This document shows positions 42,841-52,866 of a DNA stretch of 64,000 nt, one piece after another. Every line of letters starts with the position of its first letter. The first letter of the stretch is position 1. This DNA is from J029 sp964482495. Its GTDB lineage: Bacteria; Planctomycetota; UBA1135. Where the stretch lies: NCBI GenBank assembly GCA_964482495.1, contig CAYZXS010000001.1, positions 124,001-188,000 on the forward strand, in the 5' to 3' direction. Under the pieces are notes generated by a model. That model was not told where the DNA came from. It was given only the letters and a program-made list of their open reading frames with translations, and searched no databases. The translations under genes and the position numbers were made by a program.

Positions 42841-44352
42841 GGCTTCGGCGGCGGCGCCGTCGGCCTCCGGCTCGGTCGCTTCGCCGGCGGCGGCTTCGGG
42901 GCGCAGGTGGGGGAAGAGCAGCACCTCGCGGATGCTGTCGCAGCCGAGCAGGACCATGACCAGCCGGTCGATGCCGACGCCGCAGCCGCCGGCCGGGGGC
43001 AGGCCGTAGGCGAGGGCGCGGACGTAGTCGTGGTCGACGGCGTTGGGGGCCTCCGGGTCCTTGTCGGCGACCTGCTCCTCGAACTTGGCCAGCTGCAGCT
43101 GGGGGTCATTGAGCTCGGAGAAGGCGTTGGCGAGCTCCATGCCGCCGAGGAAAAACTCGAATCGCTCGGCCCAGACCGGGTCCTCGGCCGAGGGCTTGGC
43201 CAGCGGGCAGATCGCCGCCGGGTAGTCGTAGACGAAGACCGGGCCGCGCAGCTCAGGTTCGACCAGCTCCTCGAACAGGTCGTTGACCGCCTTCCACCAG
43301 CCGTAGTCGCCGGCGTCCTCGACCGCGATCTCGTGCTCGGCCAGCTTGTCGGTGACGGCGTCGCGGTCGAGGGGGCTGCAGCCGACGTGGCACTCGAAGG
43401 CCTCGGCGTAGCGCAGCCGCTCGAAGGGGGCGGAGAGGTCGAAGTCCTCCTCGCGGAAGCGGGCGGTGAGGGAGCCGTCCTCGGCCTCCAGGCCGGCGGC
43501 GCGGGCGCCCGCCACCACCAGCTGCTCGGTCAACTCCATCATGCCGCGGTAGTCCGAGTAGGCCTCGTAGAACTCCAGCATCGTGAACTCGGGGTTGTGC
43601 CGCGGCGACAGCCCCTCGTTGCGGAAGACCCGGGCGAACTCGAAGACCCGCTCGATGTTGCCCACCAGCAGCCGCTTGAGGTAGAGCTCCGGCGCGATGC
43701 GCAGGTAGAGCTTCATGTCCAAGGCGTTGTGGTGGGTCAGGAAGGGCCGGGCGTTGGCGCCGCCGTAGACCGGATGCAGCACCGGGGTCTCGACCTCGGT
43801 GTAGTCGCGCCCGAGGAAGACCTGGCGCATCGCGGCGATGATCTTCGAGCGCTTCAGGAAGCGGTCCCGCACCTCCTGGTTGCTGAACAGGTCGACATAG
43901 CGCAGCCGCGCCCGCAGCTCGACGTCGCTCAGACCGTGCCACTTCTCGGGCGGCTGGGCCAGGGACTTGGCCAGGATCTGGAAGGACTCGCCGAAGACCG
44001 TCGGCTCCCCGGTCTTGGTCTTGCCCAGCTCGCCGCGGACGCTGACCACGTCGCCCAGGTTGAGGCGCTTGAGCAGCGCGAAGTCCTCGGCCGGCAGCCG
44101 GTCCTTTTGCAGGCAGGCCTGGATCCGGCCGGACTGGTCGCCGACGTCCAGGAAGGCCAGCTTGCCGTAGCCGCGGCGGCCCAGGACCCGGCCGCTGACG
44201 CAGACCCGCTCCTCCAGCCGCTGCTCGACCGCTGCCGCCAGGGGCGCGGCGGCCTCGCGGCCCTCCGGGGACCGGGCGGGGTAGGGGTCCACGCCCAAGG
44301 CGCGCAGCTCCTCGAGCTTCTCCAGACGGTCAGGGTGGAAGTAGTCCGGCAT
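42838..44352 (-). CDS. lysS: Lysyl-tRNA synthetase, class II
   Basis: The 504-residue LysS attaches lysine to tRNA-Lys. The N-terminal OB anticodon-binding domain (about 50-150; VSGRVLGRRGYGKLAFLDV) is followed by the class II core. Motif 1 lies near FLGRDYTEVETPVLHP, motif 2 is RVFRNEGLSPRHNPEFTMLE and motif 3 GCGVGIDRLVMVLLG. ATG 44352 is chosen since the longer frame would run into the terminator of the upstream tRNA gene. A short Ala/Glu-rich tail ends the protein. It lies downstream of tRNA-Ala on the same strand but is separated from it by an intrinsic terminator. Confidence 0.95.
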   Translation of the reverse strand: MPDYFHPDRLEKLEELRALGVDPYPARSPEGREAAAPLAAAVEQRLEERVCVSGRVLGRRGYGKLAFLDVGDQSGRIQACLQKDRLPAEDFALLKRLNLGDVVSVRGELGKTKTGEPTVFGESFQILAKSLAQPPEKWHGLSDVELRARLRYVDLFSNQEVRDRFLKRSKIIAAMRQVFLGRDYTEVETPVLHPVYGGANARPFLTHHNALDMKLYLRIAPELYLKRLLVGNIERVFEFARVFRNEGLSPRHNPEFTMLEFYEAYSDYRGMMELTEQLVVAGARAAGLEAEDGSLTARFREEDFDLSAPFERLRYAEAFECHVGCSPLDRDAVTDKLAEHEIAVEDAGDYGWWKAVNDLFEELVEPELRGPVFVYDYPAAICPLAKPSAEDPVWAERFEFFLGGMELANAFSELNDPQLQLAKFEEQVADKDPEAPNAVDHDYVRALAYGLPPAGGCGVGIDRLVMVLLGCDSIREVLLFPHLRPEAAAGEATEPEADGAAAEA

Positions 44353-44372
44353 GGCCAAGCCTGTCTGCGGGC

Positions 44373-44409
44373 AAAAAAATAACCCGCGGCATAGCTTAGG
44401 CCTGCGGGT
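44373..44409 (-). terminator. Intrinsic terminator of tRNA-Ala
   Basis: Reading leftward, ACCCGC and GGC pair with GCC and GCGGGT (one bulged base, 9-nt loop), followed by TTA and then a seven-T run (44379 to 44373). It starts 9 nt after the tRNA CCA end and finishes 20 nt before the lysS ATG. Confidence 0.85.
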
Positions 44410-44418
44410 CTCGAGGAG

Positions 44419-44494
44419 TGGTGGAGCCAAGGGGGATCGAACCCCTGACCTCTACACTGCCAGTGTAGCGCTCTCCCAGCTGAGCTATGGCCCC
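44419..44494 (-). tRNA. tRNA-Ala (anticodon GGC)
   Basis: This 76-nt tRNA includes encoded CCA. The acceptor GGGGCCA/TGGCTCC has the G3-U70 wobble pair that defines alanine identity, with discriminator A. Anticodon stem CTACA/TGTAG encloses loop CTGGCAG with GGC (plus-strand 44459-44461). The T loop is TTCGATC. It decodes GCC and GCU, the former abundant in a GC-rich genome. Confidence 0.96.
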
Positions 44495-44625
44495 ACGCGT
44501 GTCTCGGAATCCCGGCCGAGCGGCGGACCGCGCCGTCCGGGGCGAGAAAGTTTACTTCCTTCTGGACGGGGATCAAGTCGGACTTGAAGCCGGGCGTCCC
44601 GGTGCCGTAGCTTGGCCCCATCTCC

Positions 44626-45846
44626 ATGTTCGCTCTGATCTTCGCGCTCCCCTGCCTCCTGACGGCCCAGTCGACCCCGGCGCGCCTCGACCTCCCGGCC
44701 CCCGGGACCGAGTGGGTCGAAGCCCTCAGGGACGACGAGGAGCCCGGGAACGCCGCCGAGGCCGTCGCCGCCCTGGAAGAGTTGGGTCCGGCGGCACGGC
44801 CCGCCCTCGCCGCCGGCCTCGGATCCCGGGACTGGCAGCAGCGCTTCCTCTGCGCTTACCTCTTGGCCCGCGGCGGACCTCCTGACGCGCTCCTGTCACC
44901 GGTCTGTCGGACCCTGATCGGCCACCTCGCCGACAATTCCATCCGCGGCGACGCTCAGATGGCCGCAGCGGCTCTGGTCGACCTCGGCGCCCGCGCCCTG
45001 CCCTGGCTCGCGGCCGCTGAACGCCACGCCGACCGGCAGATGGCTGGCATCCTCTTCATGATCCGCCGCGACCTGGGTCGACGCCCGGTGGACCGCCGAT
45101 CGGTGCCGGCCAGCCGCGAGTTCCTGTTGGCGCTGCACGGCCCGGCGCCGGCCCGGCCGCCGCTGACCCGGGAGCCGCCGACGGTGGCGGCGCGCATCGC
45201 CGAGCTGATCGAGGACCTGGACCAGGACGGGGTCGCCGACAACGGCATCGCCGCCATGGGGGAGCTGATCCGGGTGCACGGCCGAGCGGCGGTGCCGGCC
45301 CTGCGCGGGGCCCTGCTGCACCCCGACCGCCAACGACGGCAGTTCGCCGCCCACTGCCTGATGCAGCTCGAGGCCGAGCCCAGCCACGCGCTGTGGCTGG
45401 CCTGCCTGGAGGGGCTGGAGCACGACGAGTACGCCGGCCTCGGCGCGACCATCTACAACGCCGAGGAGAGCGCCGCCTGGTTCCTGAAGCACCCGGAGCG
45501 GGGCCGGTCCTACCTGATGCAGGGGGTGCTCAGCCCCGACCCGATCGTCCGCATCCGCAGCGCCCTGCTGCTGTCGGCGCTGGACGACCCCGACGAGGGG
45601 GCGTACCTGCCGGTGCTGATCGCTCGCCTGGCCGACAATGACCTCGCCTGGGACGCGGTCTCCTGCCGCGCCGGCCTGGTGGAGTTCGGCTGGCGCGCCG
45701 AACCCTGGCTGACCGCCGCCCTGCCCCACGGCGACGCCCAGCAGCAGCGCATGATCCATGAGGCGTTGGCGGCGATCCGCCGGCCGCGCCAGGACGGCCG
45801 GGTGCCGCTCTATCGAGTCGCGCCCAACCTCGGCCCGGACCGCTGA
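44626..45846 (+). CDS. Secreted HEAT-repeat protein of unknown function
   Basis: The 406-residue protein has a short signal peptide (1-14, LIFALPCLLTAQS). Repeating helical pairs follow, with the Ala/Leu pattern of HEAT repeats (for example EAVAALEELGPAARPALAAG, then AVPALRGALLHPDRQRRQFA), covering about 35-110 and 190-390. HEAT solenoids are binding scaffolds; I see no enzyme motif. It appears monocistronic. A promoter of the form TTGAAG-N18-TAGCTT lies at 44584-44613, giving a leader of only a few bases. leuS follows after 63 bp with its own probable -10. Confidence 0.75.
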   Translation: MFALIFALPCLLTAQSTPARLDLPAPGTEWVEALRDDEEPGNAAEAVAALEELGPAARPALAAGLGSRDWQQRFLCAYLLARGGPPDALLSPVCRTLIGHLADNSIRGDAQMAAAALVDLGARALPWLAAAERHADRQMAGILFMIRRDLGRRPVDRRSVPASREFLLALHGPAPARPPLTREPPTVAARIAELIEDLDQDGVADNGIAAMGELIRVHGRAAVPALRGALLHPDRQRRQFAAHCLMQLEAEPSHALWLACLEGLEHDEYAGLGATIYNAEESAAWFLKHPERGRSYLMQGVLSPDPIVRIRSALLLSALDDPDEGAYLPVLIARLADNDLAWDAVSCRAGLVEFGWRAEPWLTAALPHGDAQQQRMIHEALAAIRRPRQDGRVPLYRVAPNLGPDR

Positions 45847-45909
45847 GCGAGGCGGGCCGCGGCGGCTCGATTCGGGTAGGATTCCCGGCTTCCACTGACC
45901 GGAAACGAC

Positions 45910-48435
45910 ATGTCCCGCTACGACTTCACCGCGATCGAGGCCCGCTGGCAGCAGCGCTGGCTGGCCGAGCAGACCTTCCGCACGCCCAACCCGGGCGAAG
46001 ACGGCTTCGACCCCGAGAAGCCGAAGTTCTACGTCCTCGACATGTTCCCGTACCCCTCGGGAGCCGGGCTCCACGTCGGCCACCCCAAGGGCTACACCGC
46101 CACCGACATCGTCGCCCGCTACAAGCGCCACACCGGCCACCAGGTGCTCCACCCGATGGGCTGGGACGCCTTCGGCCTGCCCGCGGAGCAGTACGCGGTC
46201 CAGACCGGCACCCACCCGGCGACCACGACCGCCAAGAACATCGACATGTTCCGCGGCCAACTCCAGGCGCTGGGCTTCAGCTACGACTGGGACCGCGAGC
46301 TGAGCACTACCGACGAGGGCTACTACAAGTGGACCCAGTGGATCTTCCAGCAGCTCTACCAGCAGGGCCTGGCCTACGAGTCCGAGGTGCCGGTGTGGTG
46401 GTGCGAGGCGCTGGGCACGGTGCTCGCCAACGAGGAGGTCATCGACGGCAAGTCCGAGCGCGGTGACCACCCCTGCGTCAAGCGGCCGCTGCGGCAGTGG
46501 ATGCTGAAGATCACGGCCTACGCCGAGCGCCTGCTGGCCGACCTCGAAGGCTTGGACTGGCCGGACTCGGTCAAGGCCATGCAGCGCGAGTGGATCGGCC
46601 GCTCCGAGGGCGCCGAGATCGACTTCGGCATCGAGGGCGGCGAGGGCTTCACCGCCTTCACGACCCGGCCCGACACCCTCTTCGGCGCCACCTTCTGCGT
46701 GCTCTCGCCCGAGCATCCGCTGGTCGACCGGATCACCGCCGACGAGCAGCGGGAGGCGGTGCAGGCCTACCGCGAGGAAGCGGCGCGCAAGACCGACCTG
46801 GAGCGGGCCGAGCTGCAGAAGGACAAGACCGGCGTCTTCACCGGCGCTTGCGCCCTGAACCCGGTGTATGAAGAGGGGCACCCGCTGCGCCGGATGCCGA
46901 TCTGGATCGCCGACTACGTGCTCATGACCTACGGCACCGGCGCGATCATGTGCGTGCCCGGCGGCGACGAGCGCGACTTCGAGTTCGCGACCAAGTTCGA
47001 GCTGCCGATCGTGCAGGTGGTGCAGCCGGAGGGCGCCGACGATCTGCCCGCCTGCTGGACCGGCGAGGGGGTGATGGTCAACTCCGGCTTCCTCGACGGC
47101 ATGGCGGTCGAGCAGTCCAAGCCGGCCATGACCGCCTGGCTGGAGGAGCGCGGCATCGGCCGCCACAAGGTCACCTACCGCCTGCGCGACTGGCTCTTCA
47201 GCCGCCAACGCTACTGGGGCGAGCCCTTCCCGGTGCTGCACGGCGCCGACGGCGAGGTGAAGCTGGTGCCCAGCGAGGACCTGCCGGTCACGCTGCCGGC
47301 GCTGGACGACTTCACTCCCAGCGCCACCGGCGAGCCGCCGCTGGCGCGGGCCACCGACTGGCTCGAGGTGGTCGACGAGGACGGCAAGGCCTGGCGTCGC
47401 GAGACCAACTCGATGCCGCAGTGGGCGGGCAGCTGCTGGTACTACCTGCGCTTCCTCGACCCCGGCAACGACACCGCCGCCTGGGACTCGGAGGTCGAGA
47501 AGTACTGGATGCCGGTCGACCTCTACGTCGGCGGCGCCGAGCACGCGGTGCTGCACCTGCTCTACGCCCGCTTCTGGCACAAGGTGCTGTTCGACTGCGG
47601 CCTGGTGTCCACCGACGAGCCCTTCCAGAAGCTGGTGAACCAGGGCATGGTGCAGAGCTTCGCCTTCCGCGACGGCCGCGGCGCGCTGGTCCCCTTCGAG
47701 GAGGTCGTCGAGGACGGCGACGGCTTCGCCCATCAAGGCCAACCGGTCGAGCGCTTCGTCGCCAAGATGTCGAAGTCGCTGCGCAACGTCATCAACCCCG
47801 ATGACGTGGTCTCCGAGTACGGCGCCGACACGCTGCGCCTCTACGAGGCCTTCATGGGCCCGGTGACCGCCAGCGCGCCTTGGAACCCGCGCGACCTGCC
47901 GGGCGTGCACCGCTTCCTGCAGCGGGTCTGGCGCCTTTACGACGCCGGGGTGGGGGAGAAGGCCGACCCCGAGGTCGAGCGCGCCTTGCACCGCTGCACG
48001 GCCAAGGTCGGGGCGGACCTGGAAATGCTCGGCTTCAACACCGCCTTGGCGGCGATGATGGAATTCGTCAACCTGGCCACCAAGAAGGAGGCCAGGCTCA
48101 GCGAGGACCAGGGAGAGCGCTTCGCCGTGCTGCTCGAACCCTTCGCGCCGCACCTGGCCGAGGAGCTGGCGGCCAAGCTCGGCCGCTCCGCCTCGCTGGC
48201 GCTGGCGCCGTGGCCCGAGGTCGATCCGAAGCTGCTCACCGAGGACACGGTCGAAGTCCCGGTCCAGGTCAACGGCAAGATCCGCGCCCGCCTGCAGCTG
48301 CCCGCCGACGCCGACCGCGGAGCGATGGAGGGCGCGGCCCGGGAGGCCGCCGCCGGCCACCTCGAAGGGGTCGAGGTGCGCAAGGTCATCGTCGTGCCGG
48401 GCAAGCGCCCGATGGTCAATTTCGTCGTCGGCTGA
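45910..48435 (+). CDS. leuS: Leucyl-tRNA synthetase
   Basis: This class I synthetase of 841 residues has the HIGH-type motif PYPSGAGLHVGHPKGYTATD, the editing CP1 domain (TTRPDTLFGAT, YGTGAIMCVPGGDERDFEF) and KMSKSLRNVINPDD (about 619-632). The anticodon/C-terminal helical domain ends in VNFVVG. ATG 45910 follows GGAAAC; a possible -10 TAGGAT lies at 45877-45882. It appears complete and of bacterial type. Confidence 0.97.
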   Translation: MSRYDFTAIEARWQQRWLAEQTFRTPNPGEDGFDPEKPKFYVLDMFPYPSGAGLHVGHPKGYTATDIVARYKRHTGHQVLHPMGWDAFGLPAEQYAVQTGTHPATTTAKNIDMFRGQLQALGFSYDWDRELSTTDEGYYKWTQWIFQQLYQQGLAYESEVPVWWCEALGTVLANEEVIDGKSERGDHPCVKRPLRQWMLKITAYAERLLADLEGLDWPDSVKAMQREWIGRSEGAEIDFGIEGGEGFTAFTTRPDTLFGATFCVLSPEHPLVDRITADEQREAVQAYREEAARKTDLERAELQKDKTGVFTGACALNPVYEEGHPLRRMPIWIADYVLMTYGTGAIMCVPGGDERDFEFATKFELPIVQVVQPEGADDLPACWTGEGVMVNSGFLDGMAVEQSKPAMTAWLEERGIGRHKVTYRLRDWLFSRQRYWGEPFPVLHGADGEVKLVPSEDLPVTLPALDDFTPSATGEPPLARATDWLEVVDEDGKAWRRETNSMPQWAGSCWYYLRFLDPGNDTAAWDSEVEKYWMPVDLYVGGAEHAVLHLLYARFWHKVLFDCGLVSTDEPFQKLVNQGMVQSFAFRDGRGALVPFEEVVEDGDGFAHQGQPVERFVAKMSKSLRNVINPDDVVSEYGADTLRLYEAFMGPVTASAPWNPRDLPGVHRFLQRVWRLYDAGVGEKADPEVERALHRCTAKVGADLEMLGFNTALAAMMEFVNLATKKEARLSEDQGERFAVLLEPFAPHLAEELAAKLGRSASLALAPWPEVDPKLLTEDTVEVPVQVNGKIRARLQLPADADRGAMEGAAREAAAGHLEGVEVRKVIVVPGKRPMVNFVVG

Positions 48436-48697
48436 GCGCCGCTTTGGCCGCCTTCGGGGCGTGGGGAATCCCTACAGGATCGCCGCCAATCCTGACGATG
48501 GGAGTGCTGACCGCCGGGCCCGGTATTCCGGACCCGGCCGGCTCGCAGATCTCGCACCGTCCCCATGCCGTCCGCAGCCCATCCCCTCCTCCCGGCTCCC
48601 GCGCCGGGGACCGTCCTCCCCTTCCCGCGCGCCCCCTGGCCGCGGAAAGCCGCAGCCCGTGCCTGAGCGCCTCGGAGATCGTACGGGAGACCCCTGC
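48436..48697. other. 262-bp intergenic region with a stem-loop
   Basis: The region holds no gene that I can support. At 48514-48537 CCGGG-C-CCGG pairs with CCGG-A-CCCGG around a TATT loop (nine pairs, one mismatch), with no U tract. This may be a transcription pause or a decay-blocking hairpin after leuS. A ribosome site GGGAG at about 48685-48689 precedes the kinase ATG. Confidence 0.4.
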
Positions 48698-50560
<1,863 letters not shown>

Positions 50561-50761
50561 GGACGGCGTCGGCCGGCCCGTCCCGGCCTGGCCGCGCCCG
50601 ACCGATTCCGACCCCGCAGCCGTCCCTCACCCCGCCCGCGCCGCGTTGCCCTGGAGAGCAAGGAGAGGCGATTTTCTATCGGGCGGGAAGGGGCGGCGGC
50701 TGGTGGGGGAGCCCCACCGCCGCCCGGCGGTGGAAGGCTCCCTCGGTCGATCCCATAATGA

Positions 50762-50784
50762 GCAGCCGCGGGTGGCTGCCCGCG
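50762..50784 (+). other. Two mutually exclusive hairpins before the UbiD-family gene
   Basis: GCAGCC (50762-50767) can pair with GGCTGC (50774-50779), or CGCGGG (50767-50772) with CCCGCG (50779-50784). Each stem has 6 bp and a 6-nt loop and uses the other's bases. They lie between a possible -10 CATAAT (50754-50759) and the ATG at 50792. This may be chance in GC-rich DNA or a small leader switch. Confidence 0.3.
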
Positions 50785-50791
50785 TCCCGCC

Positions 50792-52246
50792 ATGGCCATC
50801 GATAGCCTCCGTGATTGGATCCGCGTGCTCGACGAGGCCGGCGAGTTGGTCCGCGTCCCGACCGAGGTCGACCCGGTCCTCGAGATCTCCGCGATCATCG
50901 ACCGGGTCTCCAAGGAGCGCGGCGCCCGCAACACGGCGCTGCTCTTCGAGCGCGTCAAGGGCTCGAGCATGCCCGTCTTCGCCAACGCCTTCGGCTCCCG
51001 CCGGCGCGTCGGCCTGTCCCTCGGGGTGGAGGACATGGAGGACCACGCCGCCCGCCTGCGCGGGCTGCTCGAGCAATCACCGCCCGAAGGCCTGCTCGAC
51101 AAGCTGAAGATGCTGCCGAAGCTAGCCCAGCTCGGCAAGCTGTTCCCGAAGAAGGTCTCGAGCGCGCCCTGCCAAGAGGTGGTGTGGGAGGGCGACCAGG
51201 TCGACCTGTCCAAGATTCCGGTGCTCACCACCTGGCCCGACGACGCCGGCCCCTTCGTCACCTTCCCGCTGTGTGTCACCCAAGACCCGGAGAGCGGCAA
51301 GCGCAACCTCGGCACCTACCGGCTGCAGGTGTTCTCGAAGAACGAGACCGGCTTCCACACCCACCTGCACAAGGACGCCCGCCGCCACCTCGGCAAGGCG
51401 GCAGCCCGCGGCGAGAAGGTGCCGGTGGCGGTGGTGATCGGCGCCGACCCGGCGACCTGCTTCGCCAGCGTGGTGCCGGCGCCGCCCGACCTGGACGAGC
51501 TCCTGATCGCCGGCTTCCTGCGCCAGAAGCCGGTGCCGCTGGTGCCCTGCAAGACCGTGCCGCTCGAGGTCCCGGCCACCGCCGAGATCGTGCTCGAGGG
51601 CTACGTCGACCCCAACGAGCTGCGCCGCGAGGGCCCGTTCGGCGACCACACCGGCTTCTACAGCCTCGCCGACGACTACCCGGTCCTGCGGGTGCACTGC
51701 GTCACCATGCGCAAGGACCCGGTCTACCACACCACCCTGGTGGGGCGGCCGCCGCAGGAGGACTGCTGGATGACCGAGGGCATCGAGCGGCTGCTCTTGC
51801 CGGTGCTGCAGAAGCAGTTCCCCGAGGTCGTGGACTACCGCATGCCCTTCGAGGGCGTGGCCCACAACCTGATGTACCTCAAGATCGAGAAGAGCTACCC
51901 GGGCCACGCGCGCAAGCTCATGAACGCCATCTGGGGGCTGGGACAGGCCATGTTCACCAAGGTGATCGTGGTGGTCGACGAGGACTGCGACATCCACGAC
52001 GACGCCGACGTCGCCTGGCGGGTGCTGAACCACATCGACCCGCAGCGCGACCTGGAGTTCACCCTGGGACCGGTCGAGGTCCTCGACCACGCAAGCCGCG
52101 CCGCCTGCTATGGCAGCAAGGTCGGCATCGACGCCACCCGCAAGTGGGCCGAGGAGGGCTTCAGCCGCGACTGGCCTGACGCCATCGTCATGGCGCCTGA
52201 GGTCGAGCAGCGGGTGGACACGCGCTGGGCGGAGTACGGCTTCTAG
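50792..52246 (+). CDS. UbiD-family prenylated-FMN decarboxylase
   Basis: The 484-residue protein is a UbiD-like decarboxylase of the kind that uses prenylated FMN. It has LRDWIRVLDEAGELVRV, then DLSKIPVLTTWPDDAGPFVT, the ATP/prFMN and metal region NLGTYRLQVF, GFHTHLHKDARRH, GEKVPVAVVIGADPA, and the catalytic E-R-E-type segment around NELRREGPFGDHTGFYS. A C-terminal helical end includes KVGIDATRKWAEEGF. Likely roles are ubiquinone/menaquinone synthesis or aromatic acid decarboxylation; the substrate cannot be read from sequence. A UbiX partner is not seen here. DUF4442 follows after 9 bp. Confidence 0.88.
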   Translation: MAIDSLRDWIRVLDEAGELVRVPTEVDPVLEISAIIDRVSKERGARNTALLFERVKGSSMPVFANAFGSRRRVGLSLGVEDMEDHAARLRGLLEQSPPEGLLDKLKMLPKLAQLGKLFPKKVSSAPCQEVVWEGDQVDLSKIPVLTTWPDDAGPFVTFPLCVTQDPESGKRNLGTYRLQVFSKNETGFHTHLHKDARRHLGKAAARGEKVPVAVVIGADPATCFASVVPAPPDLDELLIAGFLRQKPVPLVPCKTVPLEVPATAEIVLEGYVDPNELRREGPFGDHTGFYSLADDYPVLRVHCVTMRKDPVYHTTLVGRPPQEDCWMTEGIERLLLPVLQKQFPEVVDYRMPFEGVAHNLMYLKIEKSYPGHARKLMNAIWGLGQAMFTKVIVVVDEDCDIHDDADVAWRVLNHIDPQRDLEFTLGPVEVLDHASRAACYGSKVGIDATRKWAEEGFSRDWPDAIVMAPEVEQRVDTRWAEYGF

Positions 52247-52255
52247 GCCGATTCG

Positions 52256-52768
52256 ATGCCCAAGGTCGCTTTCCGCGGGCCGCGACGGCTGAAGCCGTGG
52301 CAGCTCCGCTGGATGCTCAACCTCTACCCGCCCTTCCTGGCCCAGCGCATCCGGGCCGTCGAGTGCGCGCCGGACTTCCTGCGGCTGAAGCTGAAGGTGA
52401 AGCGGTCGATCTGGACCCGCAACCTCAACGGCACCACCTTCGGCGGAACCCTCTACGCCGCCTGCGACCCGGTCTACCCGCTGATGTACTGGCAGGCGCT
52501 CGGTCGACGGGGGCTGGAGCTCCAGACCTGGACCCTGGCGGCCGAGATCGAGTTCAAGAAGCCCGCCGCGACCACCGTGGAGCTGGATTTCCGGCTCACC
52601 GAGCAGGACCTGGCGGAGGCGCAGGAGGAGCTGGAGCGGCGCGGCAAGTCCGTCCGTAGCCACCCGGTCGAGGCCCGCGACCGCGACGGCGAGCTCTGCG
52701 CCCGGGCAAGCGCGGTCTCCTACCTGCGGCTGCCGCCGCGCGGGGAGCGGGGCGGCAGCGCCTTCTAG
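52256..52768 (+). CDS. DUF4442 hotdog-fold thioesterase-like protein
   Basis: The 170-residue protein resembles DUF4442, with N-terminal helix RWMLNLYPPFLAQRI, strand LRLKLKVKRSIWTRNLNG (Asn-containing active-site turn), TTFGGTLYAACDPVYPLMYW and AAEIEFKKPA strands. It is a probable acyl-thioesterase-like enzyme. It is only distantly similar to the DUF4442 protein at 38004-38492. Position directly after a UbiD-family gene suggests co-transcription, but no shared pathway is evident. Confidence 0.78.
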   Translation: MPKVAFRGPRRLKPWQLRWMLNLYPPFLAQRIRAVECAPDFLRLKLKVKRSIWTRNLNGTTFGGTLYAACDPVYPLMYWQALGRRGLELQTWTLAAEIEFKKPAATTVELDFRLTEQDLAEAQEELERRGKSVRSHPVEARDRDGELCARASAVSYLRLPPRGERGGSAF

Positions 52769-52866
52769 CCCTGGCGGGGGACCCAATCTGCGGGCTCCGC
52801 CAGGCCCATGGAGCGGGCGCGGTCTGGCCCAGTTTCTCCGGCGGCCCTATCTTCTCCTCCAAGCTC

